Shown in pieces: positions 17,486-26,755 of a stretch of DNA of 51,280 nucleotides. Positions within the stretch are counted from its first letter, which is position 1, and the number at the start of each line of letters is the position of its first letter. The position numbers were made by a program, and so were the translations under genes. The notes under the pieces are model-generated. The model was given only the letters and a program-made list of their open reading frames with translations, ran no database searches and had not been told where the DNA came from. The DNA comes from Muribaculaceae bacterium (GTDB lineage Bacteria; Bacteroidota; Bacteroidia; Bacteroidales; Muribaculaceae), in assembly GCA_029062005.1 (NCBI GenBank), contig JAIDQZ010000118.1:1-51280 (forward strand). Reading direction: 5' to 3'.

Positions 17486-19798
17486 ATGATGAAAAAAGTA
17501 CTCTATGGGGTAGCCCTGGCGTTTGTCTCATTGATGACCATGGGTTCTCTCCAGTCCTGTAAGGACGATTGGAGCGACTTGGCAACTCAGACGAAGTATG
17601 ATGTCGCCGATCTCCAGTATCAGATTGAACGCCAAAAGAATGCGTTGGAAGATTCAATTCGGAAGCATAGAGAGGAGCTCAATAAACTTCTCCCGATCTT
17701 GAATGACTACGCTACTGTGACTTATGTAGATACCACCCTTCAAAAGGCTAAGGATGCTCTTGCTAAGTCAGACACAGTAATGTTTGATACTCTTGCAAAC
17801 AGAATAAACGGTGCACTTGGTCGTATCCAAACACTTGATGATAAGATCACCGGCATTGATACAATCAACAAGAACCGCTATCTTGAGCTTCAGGGTCAGG
17901 TGGCAGCGCAGAAGGCTTCTATCGACACTATCAAGAACAGGCTTACAGCGGTTGAAGGTCTTGCTGAGCGTGATTCACTGAGACTTGATACTCTTGAGGA
18001 GAGTGTTAAGGAATTGTGGGAAGACATCTTCGGCGATCAGCCCGGAAGCCTTGTTAACAATATCGCTCAGATCGCACGTAAGGTAGAAGATGTTGAGAAT
18101 GCAATCAATTCTTTCATCAACAGACTTGACCTTCTCGTGACAAGCATCATCGTTCAGGGTACTGACAGCCCGGTATTTGGCAATTTCAGCCTTCCTATCG
18201 GTGTTCAGAGCAATCTTCTCTTCAATTGGTATGGCTATAGCGCAAATGAGGATTTCGCATTCCCGAGCTATGATCCGGATGTGAATTATTACGATACAGA
18301 TAATGCTCCTGTAGCATTCACTCAGGCTGATTTCACCAGATTGAAGCCGACCACTGAAACTATCAAGAGAGGCTATCTTGGCGATGTAAACCTCGGTAAA
18401 CTCTATCTCACCGTAAATCCGGTTGGTCATATGTTTGACGACGAGAGCTTCGTGCTTCAGTCATCTGCCGAGAATAATTTCCCTGCCACTCTCAAGGTTA
18501 AGAAGAGCACTGACGAGATTTTCTTCGGTTATACCCGTGCTCAGATCGAAAATACAGGCAACGGTTTCTATGAGGCAAACGTTGTAGTGGCTGAAGAAGA
18601 CATCCCCGCAGCTCGCCTTGATATCGACGCAAGCCTCAAGTCTGCAGCTAAGGATGCTCTTGAGAATCCTTCAAAGCGCAATGCTGTTGAGCTTCTCAAG
18701 GCTGTCTACAACCAGATGAACGGCAAGCTTCCCGCTTATGCTGTACGCTACGACTGGACAGCTACAGACTCTGTAAATGGCGAAAAGGATTACTCTGTAC
18801 TCAGCAAGTATGAAGTTGCTGCCACTACTGTTAAGCCGCTCAGCTATTCGTTCCTCTATGGCAAGGGCTCATCCAAGAAGCTTCCTACTATCGGCGCTCT
18901 TGATAATTTCATCGCAAAACTGAAAGACAACGAGAACCTCAAGTTCAACTTCTCTTCTAATATCCAGTTCGACAACGTAAATCTGTCGATCGGCACAATT
19001 GAAGTTGGCAAAATTAATGGAAACTTAGAGATAAAAATTCCTTCAATCAGAGTTAATGATTTGAAAGGTGATTCTATTGGTTCATCAGTGGCCACCGTTA
19101 TCAAAGGCGATTCTATCTCAGGATTTGACGATCTTGCTAAGCAGATCGCTGACTCAATCGGTGCTGGCGTGAACAGGGCTATGAAGGACCTTAACACTCA
19201 GATCAACAATGATATTCTTGGTCAGGTTAAGTCTCAGGTTAATAAGCTGATTTCTGACATGAACAGCCAGATCAACGGTAAGATCACTAATTTCATCGAT
19301 GATCTCGAAAACAGCGCTGATCCTTATTTCGAAAAGCTCAACAAGGTTATCGACCTCTACAATAAGGTTGCCGGCAAGATCAATAAATTCCTTGCTGATC
19401 CTAACCAGTATCTCCAGGTAGCCATGTTCTACAACCAGGCAGGCGGTGGCGTAGGTGTCCTTTCAAATAATTTCAAAGATCCTATCCACTTCAAGCTCGC
19501 TAACGGCAAGATCGCCCTCTATGCTTCAAGCTACACCGGCGAAATCGTTGCACCGGCTTACAAGAAGTATGTTGCTTGTTCGATGGTTTATGACAAGAAC
19601 GGTAACAAGTACGAAGGTGAAGTTGCAGCTGTAAATAACTCTTACGACCGTCTCAACAAGGTTATGTCCGGCGAGACTATCGTATATGAACTTCCTGCAT
19701 CCGCACTCAAGGCAAACCGCATTTACGAGATCGTATATCAGGGTGTTGACTATTCTGGTCGCACTTCAACCCAGAAATTCTATATCCAGGTTGACTAA
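17486..19798 (+). CDS. large coiled-coil lipoprotein, probably surface-exposed
   Basis: The protein has 770 residues. The signal sequence ends in the lipobox LQSC (C25), followed at once by KDDW. A lysine and two acidic residues after the cysteine match the minimal lipoprotein export signal described for Bacteroidetes, so a surface location is likely. Coiled-coil-like heptads run through about residues 35-75 and 95-190 and again near 550-655. Between them lies a beta-rich region, and the C-terminus (ASALKANRIYEIVYQGVDYSG) looks like an Ig-type domain. No enzyme motif is seen. Codon use favours C-ending codons, as expected of a highly expressed gene. An OmpA-family gene follows, joined by a short gap with a hairpin. 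Confidence 0.75.
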   Translation: MMKKVLYGVALAFVSLMTMGSLQSCKDDWSDLATQTKYDVADLQYQIERQKNALEDSIRKHREELNKLLPILNDYATVTYVDTTLQKAKDALAKSDTVMFDTLANRINGALGRIQTLDDKITGIDTINKNRYLELQGQVAAQKASIDTIKNRLTAVEGLAERDSLRLDTLEESVKELWEDIFGDQPGSLVNNIAQIARKVEDVENAINSFINRLDLLVTSIIVQGTDSPVFGNFSLPIGVQSNLLFNWYGYSANEDFAFPSYDPDVNYYDTDNAPVAFTQADFTRLKPTTETIKRGYLGDVNLGKLYLTVNPVGHMFDDESFVLQSSAENNFPATLKVKKSTDEIFFGYTRAQIENTGNGFYEANVVVAEEDIPAARLDIDASLKSAAKDALENPSKRNAVELLKAVYNQMNGKLPAYAVRYDWTATDSVNGEKDYSVLSKYEVAATTVKPLSYSFLYGKGSSKKLPTIGALDNFIAKLKDNENLKFNFSSNIQFDNVNLSIGTIEVGKINGNLEIKIPSIRVNDLKGDSIGSSVATVIKGDSISGFDDLAKQIADSIGAGVNRAMKDLNTQINNDILGQVKSQVNKLISDMNSQINGKITNFIDDLENSADPYFEKLNKVIDLYNKVAGKINKFLADPNQYLQVAMFYNQAGGGVGVLSNNFKDPIHFKLANGKIALYASSYTGEIVAPAYKKYVACSMVYDKNGNKYEGEVAAVNNSYDRLNKVMSGETIVYELPASALKANRIYEIVYQGVDYSGRTSTQKFYIQVD

Positions 19799-19814
19799 GT
19801 TTTGATAATATCGT

Positions 19815-19837
19815 GTCCCGGGTCTTGTGCCCGGGAC
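19815..19837 (+). terminator. GC-rich hairpin between the lipoprotein and OmpA genes
   Basis: GTCCCGGG and CCCGGGAC form a perfect 8-base stem around a 7-base loop. No T run follows, so it may partly terminate, stabilise the upstream message or separate the two cistrons rather than end transcription fully. Confidence 0.55.
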
Positions 19838-19881
19838 CGGTTAAGAAACTATTTGAAACACCATTATTAAAGAATTCAATT

Positions 19882-21069
19882 ATGAAATTAAATAAGATTC
19901 TGCTCGCTGGTGCCATGCTTTTTGCCGGAGCTTCCGCTATAGCACAAGAGACCATCACCGAGTATTCATACGTCCCCAACTGGTATCTTCAGGGACAGTT
20001 CGGCGGTCAGGAGACCCTTGGCGAAAATAAATTCGGTAAACTCCTGTGCCCCAATGCCCAGATTGCTGTAGGCTATAACTTCAACCCATATGTAGGAGCT
20101 CGCCTTGCTGTGAATGCTTGGCAGTCAAAGGCATCCATCGGCTTCGACGGTTCTTTCTCCGGAACAGACGAGAACGGTGCTCCTTTTACTTATGCTGTGG
20201 GCCCTCAGCGCTGGAAATGGAATTATGTGGCTCCGACAGTTGATGTCACAGTCAATCTTACAAACCTCATCGGCGGCTACAACCCCTATCGTGTGGTTGA
20301 CGTAGATCTCATCGCAGGTGTGGGCGCCAACATCGCTTTCAACAATAAGGAAGCTAACGAGGTTAATGACAAGCTTTGCAAGTTGGGTCATTATGTAGGT
20401 CAGGACGATCTCGGTCTTGCTCTTGTATGGGATGGCACCAAGACTCGTTTCTTGGGTCAGTTTGGTCTCGACCTCAATTTCAATGTTAGCCAGCACGTTT
20501 CTCTCGGTCTCGAATTTATGGCAAACGTTCTTCCCGACGGCTACAACTCAAAGAAGGCATACAATGCAGACTGGTATTTCAATGGTCTCGCAGGTATCCG
20601 CTACACATTCGGTCCGAAGTATAACAAGACTACACGCACTGTAGAGGTTCCTGTTCAGCAGCCTCAGATCATCGAGAGAATCATCGAGAAGGTTATCGAG
20701 GCTCCGGCTCCCGTGACCAACGTGGTTGAGGAAGTTCGTCCCGAGATGCTCCGTCGCGACATCTTCTTCCGCATCAATACTTACAGCATCACAAAGGATG
20801 AGATGTATAAGGTGAATGAAGTGGCAGAGTTCCTTAAGAATCATCCCAATGCGAAGGTGGTCATCACAGGTTATGCTGACAAGGGTACAGGTACACTTGC
20901 CATCAACCTCCGTCTGAGCAAGCAGCGTGCTGAAGTAGTTGCCAACACACTGAAGAAGAACTACAACATCGCAGCAGACCGCATCATCGTGAAGAGCATG
21001 GGCGAGGCCGAAGAGCAGCCGTATGCAGATCCGGTAGACAACCGCGTGGCAATCTGCGTTTGCGAATAA
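19882..21069 (+). CDS. OmpA family outer-membrane protein
   Basis: The protein has 395 residues starting at MKLNKILLAG. Its signal peptide ends near AIAQ, so upstream non-ATG starts are not needed. Residues about 20-260 form a beta barrel with strands such as WYLQGQFGGQETLG and ARLAVNAW and a closing IRYTFGP. A short linker with repeated IIERIIEKVIE leads to an OmpA domain (about 290-395), with ITGYADKGTGTLAINLRLSKQRAEVV as the peptidoglycan-binding signature. Such proteins tie the outer membrane to the cell wall. Codon use suggests high expression. It follows the coiled-coil lipoprotein gene, and a strong hairpin lies downstream. Confidence 0.9.
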   Translation: MKLNKILLAGAMLFAGASAIAQETITEYSYVPNWYLQGQFGGQETLGENKFGKLLCPNAQIAVGYNFNPYVGARLAVNAWQSKASIGFDGSFSGTDENGAPFTYAVGPQRWKWNYVAPTVDVTVNLTNLIGGYNPYRVVDVDLIAGVGANIAFNNKEANEVNDKLCKLGHYVGQDDLGLALVWDGTKTRFLGQFGLDLNFNVSQHVSLGLEFMANVLPDGYNSKKAYNADWYFNGLAGIRYTFGPKYNKTTRTVEVPVQQPQIIERIIEKVIEAPAPVTNVVEEVRPEMLRRDIFFRINTYSITKDEMYKVNEVAEFLKNHPNAKVVITGYADKGTGTLAINLRLSKQRAEVVANTLKKNYNIAADRIIVKSMGEAEEQPYADPVDNRVAICVCE

Positions 21070-21129
21070 TTTGTAAATGTCAGGACGAAACACAATAAAT
21101 CGCGCTGACGAAGCGTTTTAAACTAAACA

Positions 21130-21159
21130 CATCCGTCGTGTCAGACTGCACGACGGATG
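21130..21159 (+). terminator. terminator-like hairpin after the OmpA gene
   Basis: CATCCGTCGTG and CACGACGGATG form a perfect 11-base stem around an 8-base loop, followed by CGTTTATATAT. It lies 60 bases after the OmpA stop and before the next start at 21199. Confidence 0.75.
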
Positions 21160-21198
21160 CGTTTATATATCTTATGCCTCTTACCTAATTCCAATCAT

Positions 21199-22365
21199 AT
21201 GAGAAGACTTCTACTTTATTCCATTCTTTTGCTGTCTGCATTTTCAGTATTTGCCGATCTCGGTGAAGACGGTTATTATCGTGTCCGTAATGCCTCTACC
21301 AAGCGTTTTGCATATCTGATGGATAATAAGGGTTGGTTTGATGTCGCCACTTCTTCTGCCGAAGTGCAGGCTCTTGAGCTTTACAGAGATCCCGTGAGGG
21401 TATTGTCTGATCCCGCATCTGTTTTCTATGTAAGCCATGTTGACATTCAATCGTCCAAGATTAGCTATGATATTGCCGGGCAGCGTACGAGTGTCCACGG
21501 TTTTCTTGATGAGTATGTAAAGATCATGAAGGATAAGAAGATCGACGGAATGCAGTCGTATCTAGTATATGCATCGAAATCCGGTCTGACGAAATATCTC
21601 GGTGACCGCCGCTCTGATAATTCTGTAGAGAAAGGGTTGTCGTCGGTAGATGTGTCCGGTGATCGCAGACTATGGTATTTTCTTCCTGTCGATGCGTCTT
21701 CGGAAGATTGCTATTTTGGCGTTTCCCCTACGGTTTCCGCCGGCGGAAAACACTATTATCCTCTGTATGCGGCATTTCCGTTCAAGGCTTATTCAAAGGG
21801 CATGAAGTTTTATATCATCACCCGTATAGATTCAAGAGGCGCTGTGGTGATTAAGGAAGCTGAAGGTGTTATTCCTGAGTCTACACCTGTCATAGTGGAG
21901 TGTTCAGGTCAGGATGCTTCCGGCAACCGCCTTGACATTGGTGGAAAGCCGTCGGCATCAACATCCGGAAATCTGCTGAAAGGTGTATGCTTCGATAATA
22001 ACGATGTGATTCATTACAATCGTACGCCTTTTGACAAGAAGTCGATGAGAGTGCTGACTGTCAAGAACGGCAAGCTCGTATTTGGTGAAGGAAACTATGA
22101 TTTTGTCCCTCGAAATCAGGCATATCTCCAGCTTACCGATGTCTCTCAATACAACACTTCGGATTTTGTCGTGATGACAGAGGAAGAGTACAAGAAAGAA
22201 TTCAGTGCGGTGGAGACTATTCCGGTATCAGTTCCTGTGGATGTCTATGGTCTTGACGGCAGGCTTATCAAGTCCGGAATATTTAAGGACGATGTCTCTT
22301 CTCTTGGTAAGGGACTGTATATAATTAGATACGGAGAAGTATCTGAAAAACTTATAGTGCGCTGA
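21199..22365 (+). CDS. secreted protein of unknown function with a C-terminal sorting-like tail
   Basis: The protein has 388 residues starting at MRRLLLYSILLLSAFSVFA, a signal peptide. The mature N-terminus begins DGYYRVRNASTKRFAYLMDN, similar to the opening repeat of some beta-trefoil or ricin-like modules, though I would not assign a fold. The last 55 residues (VDVYGLDGRLIKSGIF, then GKGLYIIRYG and EKLIVR) match the pattern of type IX secretion-type C-terminal signals. Similar tails occur in many gut Bacteroidales proteins, and whether they drive type IX export here is unknown. In-frame codons upstream of 21199 overlap the hairpin and are unlikely starts. Confidence 0.68.
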   Translation: MRRLLLYSILLLSAFSVFADLGEDGYYRVRNASTKRFAYLMDNKGWFDVATSSAEVQALELYRDPVRVLSDPASVFYVSHVDIQSSKISYDIAGQRTSVHGFLDEYVKIMKDKKIDGMQSYLVYASKSGLTKYLGDRRSDNSVEKGLSSVDVSGDRRLWYFLPVDASSEDCYFGVSPTVSAGGKHYYPLYAAFPFKAYSKGMKFYIITRIDSRGAVVIKEAEGVIPESTPVIVECSGQDASGNRLDIGGKPSASTSGNLLKGVCFDNNDVIHYNRTPFDKKSMRVLTVKNGKLVFGEGNYDFVPRNQAYLQLTDVSQYNTSDFVVMTEEEYKKEFSAVETIPVSVPVDVYGLDGRLIKSGIFKDDVSSLGKGLYIIRYGEVSEKLIVR

Positions 22366-22407
22366 TAGGTCGGCGCGGCAACATTATATCACGTTATATG
22401 TTATATT

Positions 22408-22441
22408 AAGTGGGGACGTCATTTTTTATGCGTCCGCACTT
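22408..22441 (+). terminator. hairpin before the RNA helicase gene
   Basis: AAGTGGGGACG pairs with CGTCCGCACTT (10 of 11 pairs, one G-G mismatch) around a T-rich 12-base loop. The sequence after it is TATTTATT. It may end the upstream transcript or form a structured leader for the helicase, whose start lies 20 bases on. Confidence 0.5.
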
Positions 22442-22460
22442 ATTTATTAAAATGGTTATT

Positions 22461-24353
22461 ATGGAAGAAGAGCAGCATGATATGAAGACCTTTGAAGACC
22501 TCGGGGTGGAGCCCCGTCTTCTGAAGGCAATAAGTGAACTCGGATTTGAACATCCGATGCCGATACAGGAAATGGTGATCCCTCACCTCATATCAAAAGA
22601 AGGAGATGTGGTAGGTCTTGCCCAGACCGGTACCGGAAAGACAGCCGCTTTCGGTCTTCCTCTATTGCAGCGTATTGATCCAGGCAGTGATGATACGCAG
22701 GCTCTCGTGATCGCCCCGACCCGTGAACTGTGTCTCCAGATAGCTGGTGATCTGGCGGACTTTGCAAAATATCTTGATGATGTAAGGATAATTCCTGTCT
22801 ACGGCGGTAGCAGCATTGATTCCCAGATCAAGGCTATTCGTAAAGGGGCCCAGGTGATTGTAGCCACTCCGGGCAGGCTTATCGATCTTATAAAAAGAGG
22901 TGTGGTGAAGCTTGAAAAAGTGAATACCGTGATTCTTGACGAAGCCGATGAAATGCTGAATATGGGCTTTATTGATGATATCAATGAGATATTGTCGCAC
23001 GTGCCTGAAGATCGGAAGATGCTTATGTTTTCTGCTACTATGCCGAAGGAGATCGCAGCAATCGCAAGAAATTTCATGAAGGATCCGGTAGAATTTGTAG
23101 CCGGTAACAAGAATGAGGGATCCAAAAATGTCAAGCATGTCTACTACATGGTCAAGGCCCACGACAAATATCTTGCCTTGAAGCGTGTTGCTGACAATAA
23201 CCCGGACATTTACGGCATAATATTCTGCCGCACCAAGCGTGAGACTCAGGAGATAGCCGACAAGCTGATAGCCGACGGTTATAATGCCGACTGTCTGCAC
23301 GGCGACCTCTCGCAGGCCCAGCGCGACCTTGCAATGAAGAAATTCCGCGATCATGTCACCCAGCTTCTTGTGGCTACTGATGTTGCTGCGCGTGGTCTTG
23401 ACGTAGATGACCTTACTCACGTCATCAACTACGGACTTCCTGATGATGTGGCTGTCTATACCCATCGTTCAGGCCGTACAGGACGTGCCAACAAGACCGG
23501 AGTCTCGGTGGCGATCATACATTCACGCGAACGGGGAAAACTCCGTGAGATAGAAAAAAGGATAGGAAAGACATTCGAGTATAAGAAGGTGCCTTCTCCC
23601 GATCACATCATAGAAAAACAGATCTACCATCTTGCCGATCGCATCGAGCGTGTGGAGGTCGACGATACTCAGATTGAAAAATTCCTTCCCGGAGTGAGGA
23701 AGAAACTCGAATGGCTGTCGGAGGAAGATCTTCTCAAACGTGTGCTGTCGCTTGAATTCAACCGGCTTCTTGACTATTACCGTGATATGCCTGACATTGA
23801 TCTTAACGCGGAAGACAAGAAGGAGCGTGGCGGAAGAAAAGACAGCGACCGGAAGGATAGGGGAGAGCGTCGCCCGAGGGGTGAAAAGGACCGTCGGACC
23901 GCAGAGGAAGGCTACGAACGCCTTATGGTCAATATCGGTAAAGCACAGGGCTTTTTCCCGGGCAATCTGATGGAGCTCGTCAATCGTTCGGTGGTAGGAG
24001 CCAAACCGGAGATAGGTCGGATCGACCTTATGCCGGAATATACCCTTTTCGATGTCAGGAAAAAGGATGCCCGCAAAGTGGTGGATGCCCTTCGCAACGC
24101 AGACTTCTTTGGCAGGAAGATTCGGGCTGAGTTTGCTACAGACCGTGATTATGCCCGTGAGGCAAAAGACCGCGTGAAGAAGGCTGAATCCAAAAAGCGT
24201 AAGAATGAAAGGCATACAGCTCGTACTGACTATGATATGTCGCTTGCCGGATCATCTTCTGCGAAGAAATCAAAGAAGGAAAAGAAGGTTAGGAAGGCTG
24301 AATCAGCCAAGCCGAAATACAACGGAAACTACGATATTTTCAAGAAGAAATGA
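22461..24353 (+). CDS. DEAD-box ATP-dependent RNA helicase with DbpA-type RNA-binding domain
   Basis: The protein has about 631 residues. The core motifs are AQTGTGKT (about 54-61, ATP binding), PTRELC, TPGR, DEAD, SAT and HRSGRTGRANK. After the helicase core comes a charged linker (KKERGGRKDSDRKD), then an RRM-like DbpA domain (YERLMVNIGKAQGFFPGNLM to FFGRKIRAEFA). A lysine-rich tail closes the protein. DbpA-type helicases act in large-subunit ribosome assembly, and CsdA-like ones in the cold; this one could serve either. The start at 22461 is preferred, although an ATG at 22452 is possible. It overlaps the DUF3256 gene by 4 bases (ATGA). Confidence 0.93.
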   Translation: MEEEQHDMKTFEDLGVEPRLLKAISELGFEHPMPIQEMVIPHLISKEGDVVGLAQTGTGKTAAFGLPLLQRIDPGSDDTQALVIAPTRELCLQIAGDLADFAKYLDDVRIIPVYGGSSIDSQIKAIRKGAQVIVATPGRLIDLIKRGVVKLEKVNTVILDEADEMLNMGFIDDINEILSHVPEDRKMLMFSATMPKEIAAIARNFMKDPVEFVAGNKNEGSKNVKHVYYMVKAHDKYLALKRVADNNPDIYGIIFCRTKRETQEIADKLIADGYNADCLHGDLSQAQRDLAMKKFRDHVTQLLVATDVAARGLDVDDLTHVINYGLPDDVAVYTHRSGRTGRANKTGVSVAIIHSRERGKLREIEKRIGKTFEYKKVPSPDHIIEKQIYHLADRIERVEVDDTQIEKFLPGVRKKLEWLSEEDLLKRVLSLEFNRLLDYYRDMPDIDLNAEDKKERGGRKDSDRKDRGERRPRGEKDRRTAEEGYERLMVNIGKAQGFFPGNLMELVNRSVVGAKPEIGRIDLMPEYTLFDVRKKDARKVVDALRNADFFGRKIRAEFATDRDYAREAKDRVKKAESKKRKNERHTARTDYDMSLAGSSSAKKSKKEKKVRKAESAKPKYNGNYDIFKKK

Positions 24354-25033
24354 ATCTATCCGCAATAAGGGTGAATCTCCTGCAATGGCTTTTAATCGCC
24401 GTGTGCCTCGCAGCGCCAGCTGCGGGGCATTCGGCTGTGAAAGAGACCGAACGTCTTACCGCCTCACGCGTATTTGCAGAAATTCCGCTTGAGGTGCTTG
24501 ATATGCTGCGTCCCTCGACGCGCCTTGATATGCTTGATTATTATGCCCAGGCAGACAGCATGCTCGTTGCTGTGGACGCGCTTGGCGGCAGCAGCAGCCT
24601 TCAGCAAGTGACTGACGACTATCTGAAACTTTCCGTCACTCCCGTCAGTACGCTTGAAATCAAGATACTCCCTTATGGAAAGCGGCAGCTGGTGATGACT
24701 GTCTACACCACCGGAGGCGATGATATGGCAAAAGACTCTGAAGTAAGGTTTTTCGATTCAGGCATGCAACCCCTCCCGGCAGGAAAGTTCATGAAAGCTC
24801 CCACTCTGACGGATTTCTTTAATCTGAAAGGTTCCGGCATAAGTGAGAAAGAACTTAAAGAAAAGGTACCTTTCATCGCGGTGGAATATACATCCGGACC
24901 CGGTGAAACTCCGCTTGAAGCAACCCTTACGTCTCTGCGTGTCATCTCGCAGGAAGAGCGAGATCTTCTCACCGCTTTCCTTATTCCAACACTGACAGCT
25001 TCCTGGAAAAAATCCTACCGCTTCACCCCCTAA
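24350..25033 (+). CDS. DUF3256 family protein
   Basis: The protein has 227 residues with an N-terminal signal peptide ([19 protein letters not shown]). The DUF3256 pattern is typical of Bacteroidales: [28 protein letters not shown] followed by [18 protein letters not shown]. The protein is probably periplasmic or outer-membrane associated, and the function is unknown. Its ATG overlaps the helicase stop by 4 bases, so translation is likely coupled. gltX begins 50 bases downstream. Confidence 0.85.
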   Translation: MNLSAIRVNLLQWLLIAVCLAAPAAGHSAVKETERLTASRVFAEIPLEVLDMLRPSTRLDMLDYYAQADSMLVAVDALGGSSSLQQVTDDYLKLSVTPVSTLEIKILPYGKRQLVMTVYTTGGDDMAKDSEVRFFDSGMQPLPAGKFMKAPTLTDFFNLKGSGISEKELKEKVPFIAVEYTSGPGETPLEATLTSLRVISQEERDLLTAFLIPTLTASWKKSYRFTP

Positions 25034-25083
25034 AATCCCCCAACCCAACAACTCCACAACCCAAAACCCCACAACCCCAAAAC
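25031..25083 (+). other. leader of gltX made almost only of A and C
   Basis: From the DUF3256 stop to the gltX ATG the plus strand is almost purely A and C, with repeated words such as CAACCC, CACAACCCC and AAAACCCC. G is absent and only a few T are present. It cannot form base pairs with itself, so the start codon would sit in an open stretch of RNA. Confidence 0.7.
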
Positions 25084-26613
25084 ATGAAAACAAGAGTAAG
25101 ATTTGCTCCATCACCCACAGGTCCGCTTCATATTGGCGGCGTGCGCACAGCATTGTTCAACTATCTGTTTACCCGACAGAACGGGGGTGATATGATACTT
25201 AGAATTGAGGATACAGACAGCCGTCGCTTCGTGCCCGGTGCTGAAGAGTACATAATGGAGAGCCTTGACTGGCTCGGTATCAAATTTGACGAAGGCATAC
25301 GCGAGGGTGGCCCTCACGGTCCTTATAAGCAGAGCCAGCGCCGTGATATCTACCGCAAGTACGCGGACATGCTTCTTGAAGCAGACAAAGCTTATATAGC
25401 ATTCGACACTCCCGAGGAGCTTGAGGCTGCCCGTGCCGAACATCCAAATTTCCAGTATGACGCCCATACGCGTGGTTCAATGAGAAATTCCTTGACAATG
25501 CCGGCTGAGGAAGTCAAGAGGCTCATAGATGAGGGACACCAGTACGTGGTGCGCTTCAAGACAGAACCGAATGTCGATGTGAAGGTCAACGACCTGATAC
25601 GTGGAGAAGTGGTGATAAATTCTAATATCATCGATGACAAAGTGCTTTATAAGAGCGCAGACGATCTTCCTACTTATCACCTCGCTAACATAGTGGACGA
25701 TCATCTTATGGAGATCACCCATGTGATACGCGGTGAAGAATGGCTCCCTTCGGCTCCGCTTCATGTGCTGCTCTATCAGGCTTTCGGATGGGAAGACACC
25801 ATGCCGCAGTTTGTGCATCTTCCGTTGCTTCTCAAGCCGGTGGGCAATGGCAAGCTTTCTAAGCGTGACGGTGATAAACTCGGCTTTCCGGTCTTCCCCC
25901 TCGAATGGCATGATCCAAAGAGCGGCGAAGTGTCGTCGGGTTATCGTGAGAAGGGGTATCTTCCTGAAGCCGTGGTTAACTTCCTCGCTCTTCTTGGATG
26001 GAATCCCGGCGACGACACTGAGATCATGAGCATGGACGATCTGATCGGTAAATTCTCTTTCGATCATTGCTCGAAAGCCGGTGCCAAGTTTGACTATAAG
26101 AAAGGCATTTGGTTCAATCATGAGTATCTGATGCGTATGGACGACATGGCGCTTGCGGAGCTTTTCATGCCGGTTCTCAAGGAGCGTCTTGCAGAGCGCG
26201 GCAAGAGCGCGGAAGACTTCGGTATGGACTACGTGGCAAAAGCTGTCGGTATGGTCAAAGGGCGTATCGAGTTTGTGCAGGATCTCTGGACTCAGGGCGA
26301 TTTCTTCTTTATCGCTCCGGAGACTTATGCAGAGAAGGATGTAAAGAAACGCTGGCAGGAAGACACTCCACGTATTATGGAGGAGCTTTGCAATGTCCTT
26401 GAAGGCATTGACGACATGACGTCGGCAAATGCCGAGAAGATTGTTCTCGACTGGATTGCACAGAAAGGATATCATCTTGGCAATGTCATGAACGCTTTCC
26501 GTCTTGCAGTGGTAGGTGCATGCCGTGGTCCGCATATGTTTGACATCACCGAGCTAATGCCGAAATCAGAGGTGATCGCTCGTATCAGAAAAGCGGTCAA
26601 TGCGATCCATTAA
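25084..26613 (+). CDS. gltX: glutamate-tRNA ligase
   Basis: GluRS charges tRNA-Glu and also feeds tetrapyrrole synthesis in organisms that use the C5 path. The protein has 509 residues with the class I signatures [14 protein letters not shown] (about 5-18) and KLSKRDGDK (about 258-266). The anticodon-binding helical domain follows, ending in GKLV-like helices. The length and the Bacteroidetes-type insert after [20 protein letters not shown] are normal for the order. The start ATG follows the A/C-only leader. Confidence 0.95.
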   Translation: MKTRVRFAPSPTGPLHIGGVRTALFNYLFTRQNGGDMILRIEDTDSRRFVPGAEEYIMESLDWLGIKFDEGIREGGPHGPYKQSQRRDIYRKYADMLLEADKAYIAFDTPEELEAARAEHPNFQYDAHTRGSMRNSLTMPAEEVKRLIDEGHQYVVRFKTEPNVDVKVNDLIRGEVVINSNIIDDKVLYKSADDLPTYHLANIVDDHLMEITHVIRGEEWLPSAPLHVLLYQAFGWEDTMPQFVHLPLLLKPVGNGKLSKRDGDKLGFPVFPLEWHDPKSGEVSSGYREKGYLPEAVVNFLALLGWNPGDDTEIMSMDDLIGKFSFDHCSKAGAKFDYKKGIWFNHEYLMRMDDMALAELFMPVLKERLAERGKSAEDFGMDYVAKAVGMVKGRIEFVQDLWTQGDFFFIAPETYAEKDVKKRWQEDTPRIMEELCNVLEGIDDMTSANAEKIVLDWIAQKGYHLGNVMNAFRLAVVGACRGPHMFDITELMPKSEVIARIRKAVNAIH

Positions 26614-26626
26614 CGTAATATGATCA

Positions 26627-26660
26627 AGGTCCCATCTCAAAAAAATGAGACCTAAAAAAG
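26627..26660 (+). terminator. terminator-like hairpin after gltX
   Basis: TCTCA (26635-26639) pairs with TGAGA (26646-26650), extended by AGG/CCT across an internal loop, then TAAAAAAG. It shares CCCATCTCA with the palindromic element at 51.0 kb. The weak stem and A-rich tail make efficiency uncertain; read on the minus strand it would be T-rich. Confidence 0.4.
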
Positions 26661-26683
26661 ATATAATGAAATAAACACTAAGT

Positions 26684-26719
26684 GATGCGCGTTCATCTAT
26701 ATGGGGATGTATGCGCATC
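26684..26719 (+). promoter_or_regulatory. hairpin in the leader of the first Omp28-like gene
   Basis: GATGCGC pairs with GCGCATC (7 bases), with an inner CATC/GATG stem, ending 36 bases before the ATG at 26756. It may be a structured leader or the terminator of a short upstream transcript. There is no T run. Confidence 0.4.
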
Positions 26720-26755
26720 TTCTTTATGTCGCTTATCAACAATAACCAAATAAGA

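Noticed and set aside
19813..19881. N-terminal extension of the OmpA gene from a GTG
   Set aside because: The extra residues are encoded by the hairpin, and a clean signal peptide begins at the ATG at 19882.
22662..23465. Long antisense frame opposite the RNA helicase gene
   Set aside because: It is a mirror of strong codon bias in the real gene, with no protein motifs.
25477..26535. Long antisense frame (over 350 codons) opposite gltX
   Set aside because: The glutamyl-tRNA synthetase signatures are on the plus strand. The antisense product is rich in His and Ile with no domain.
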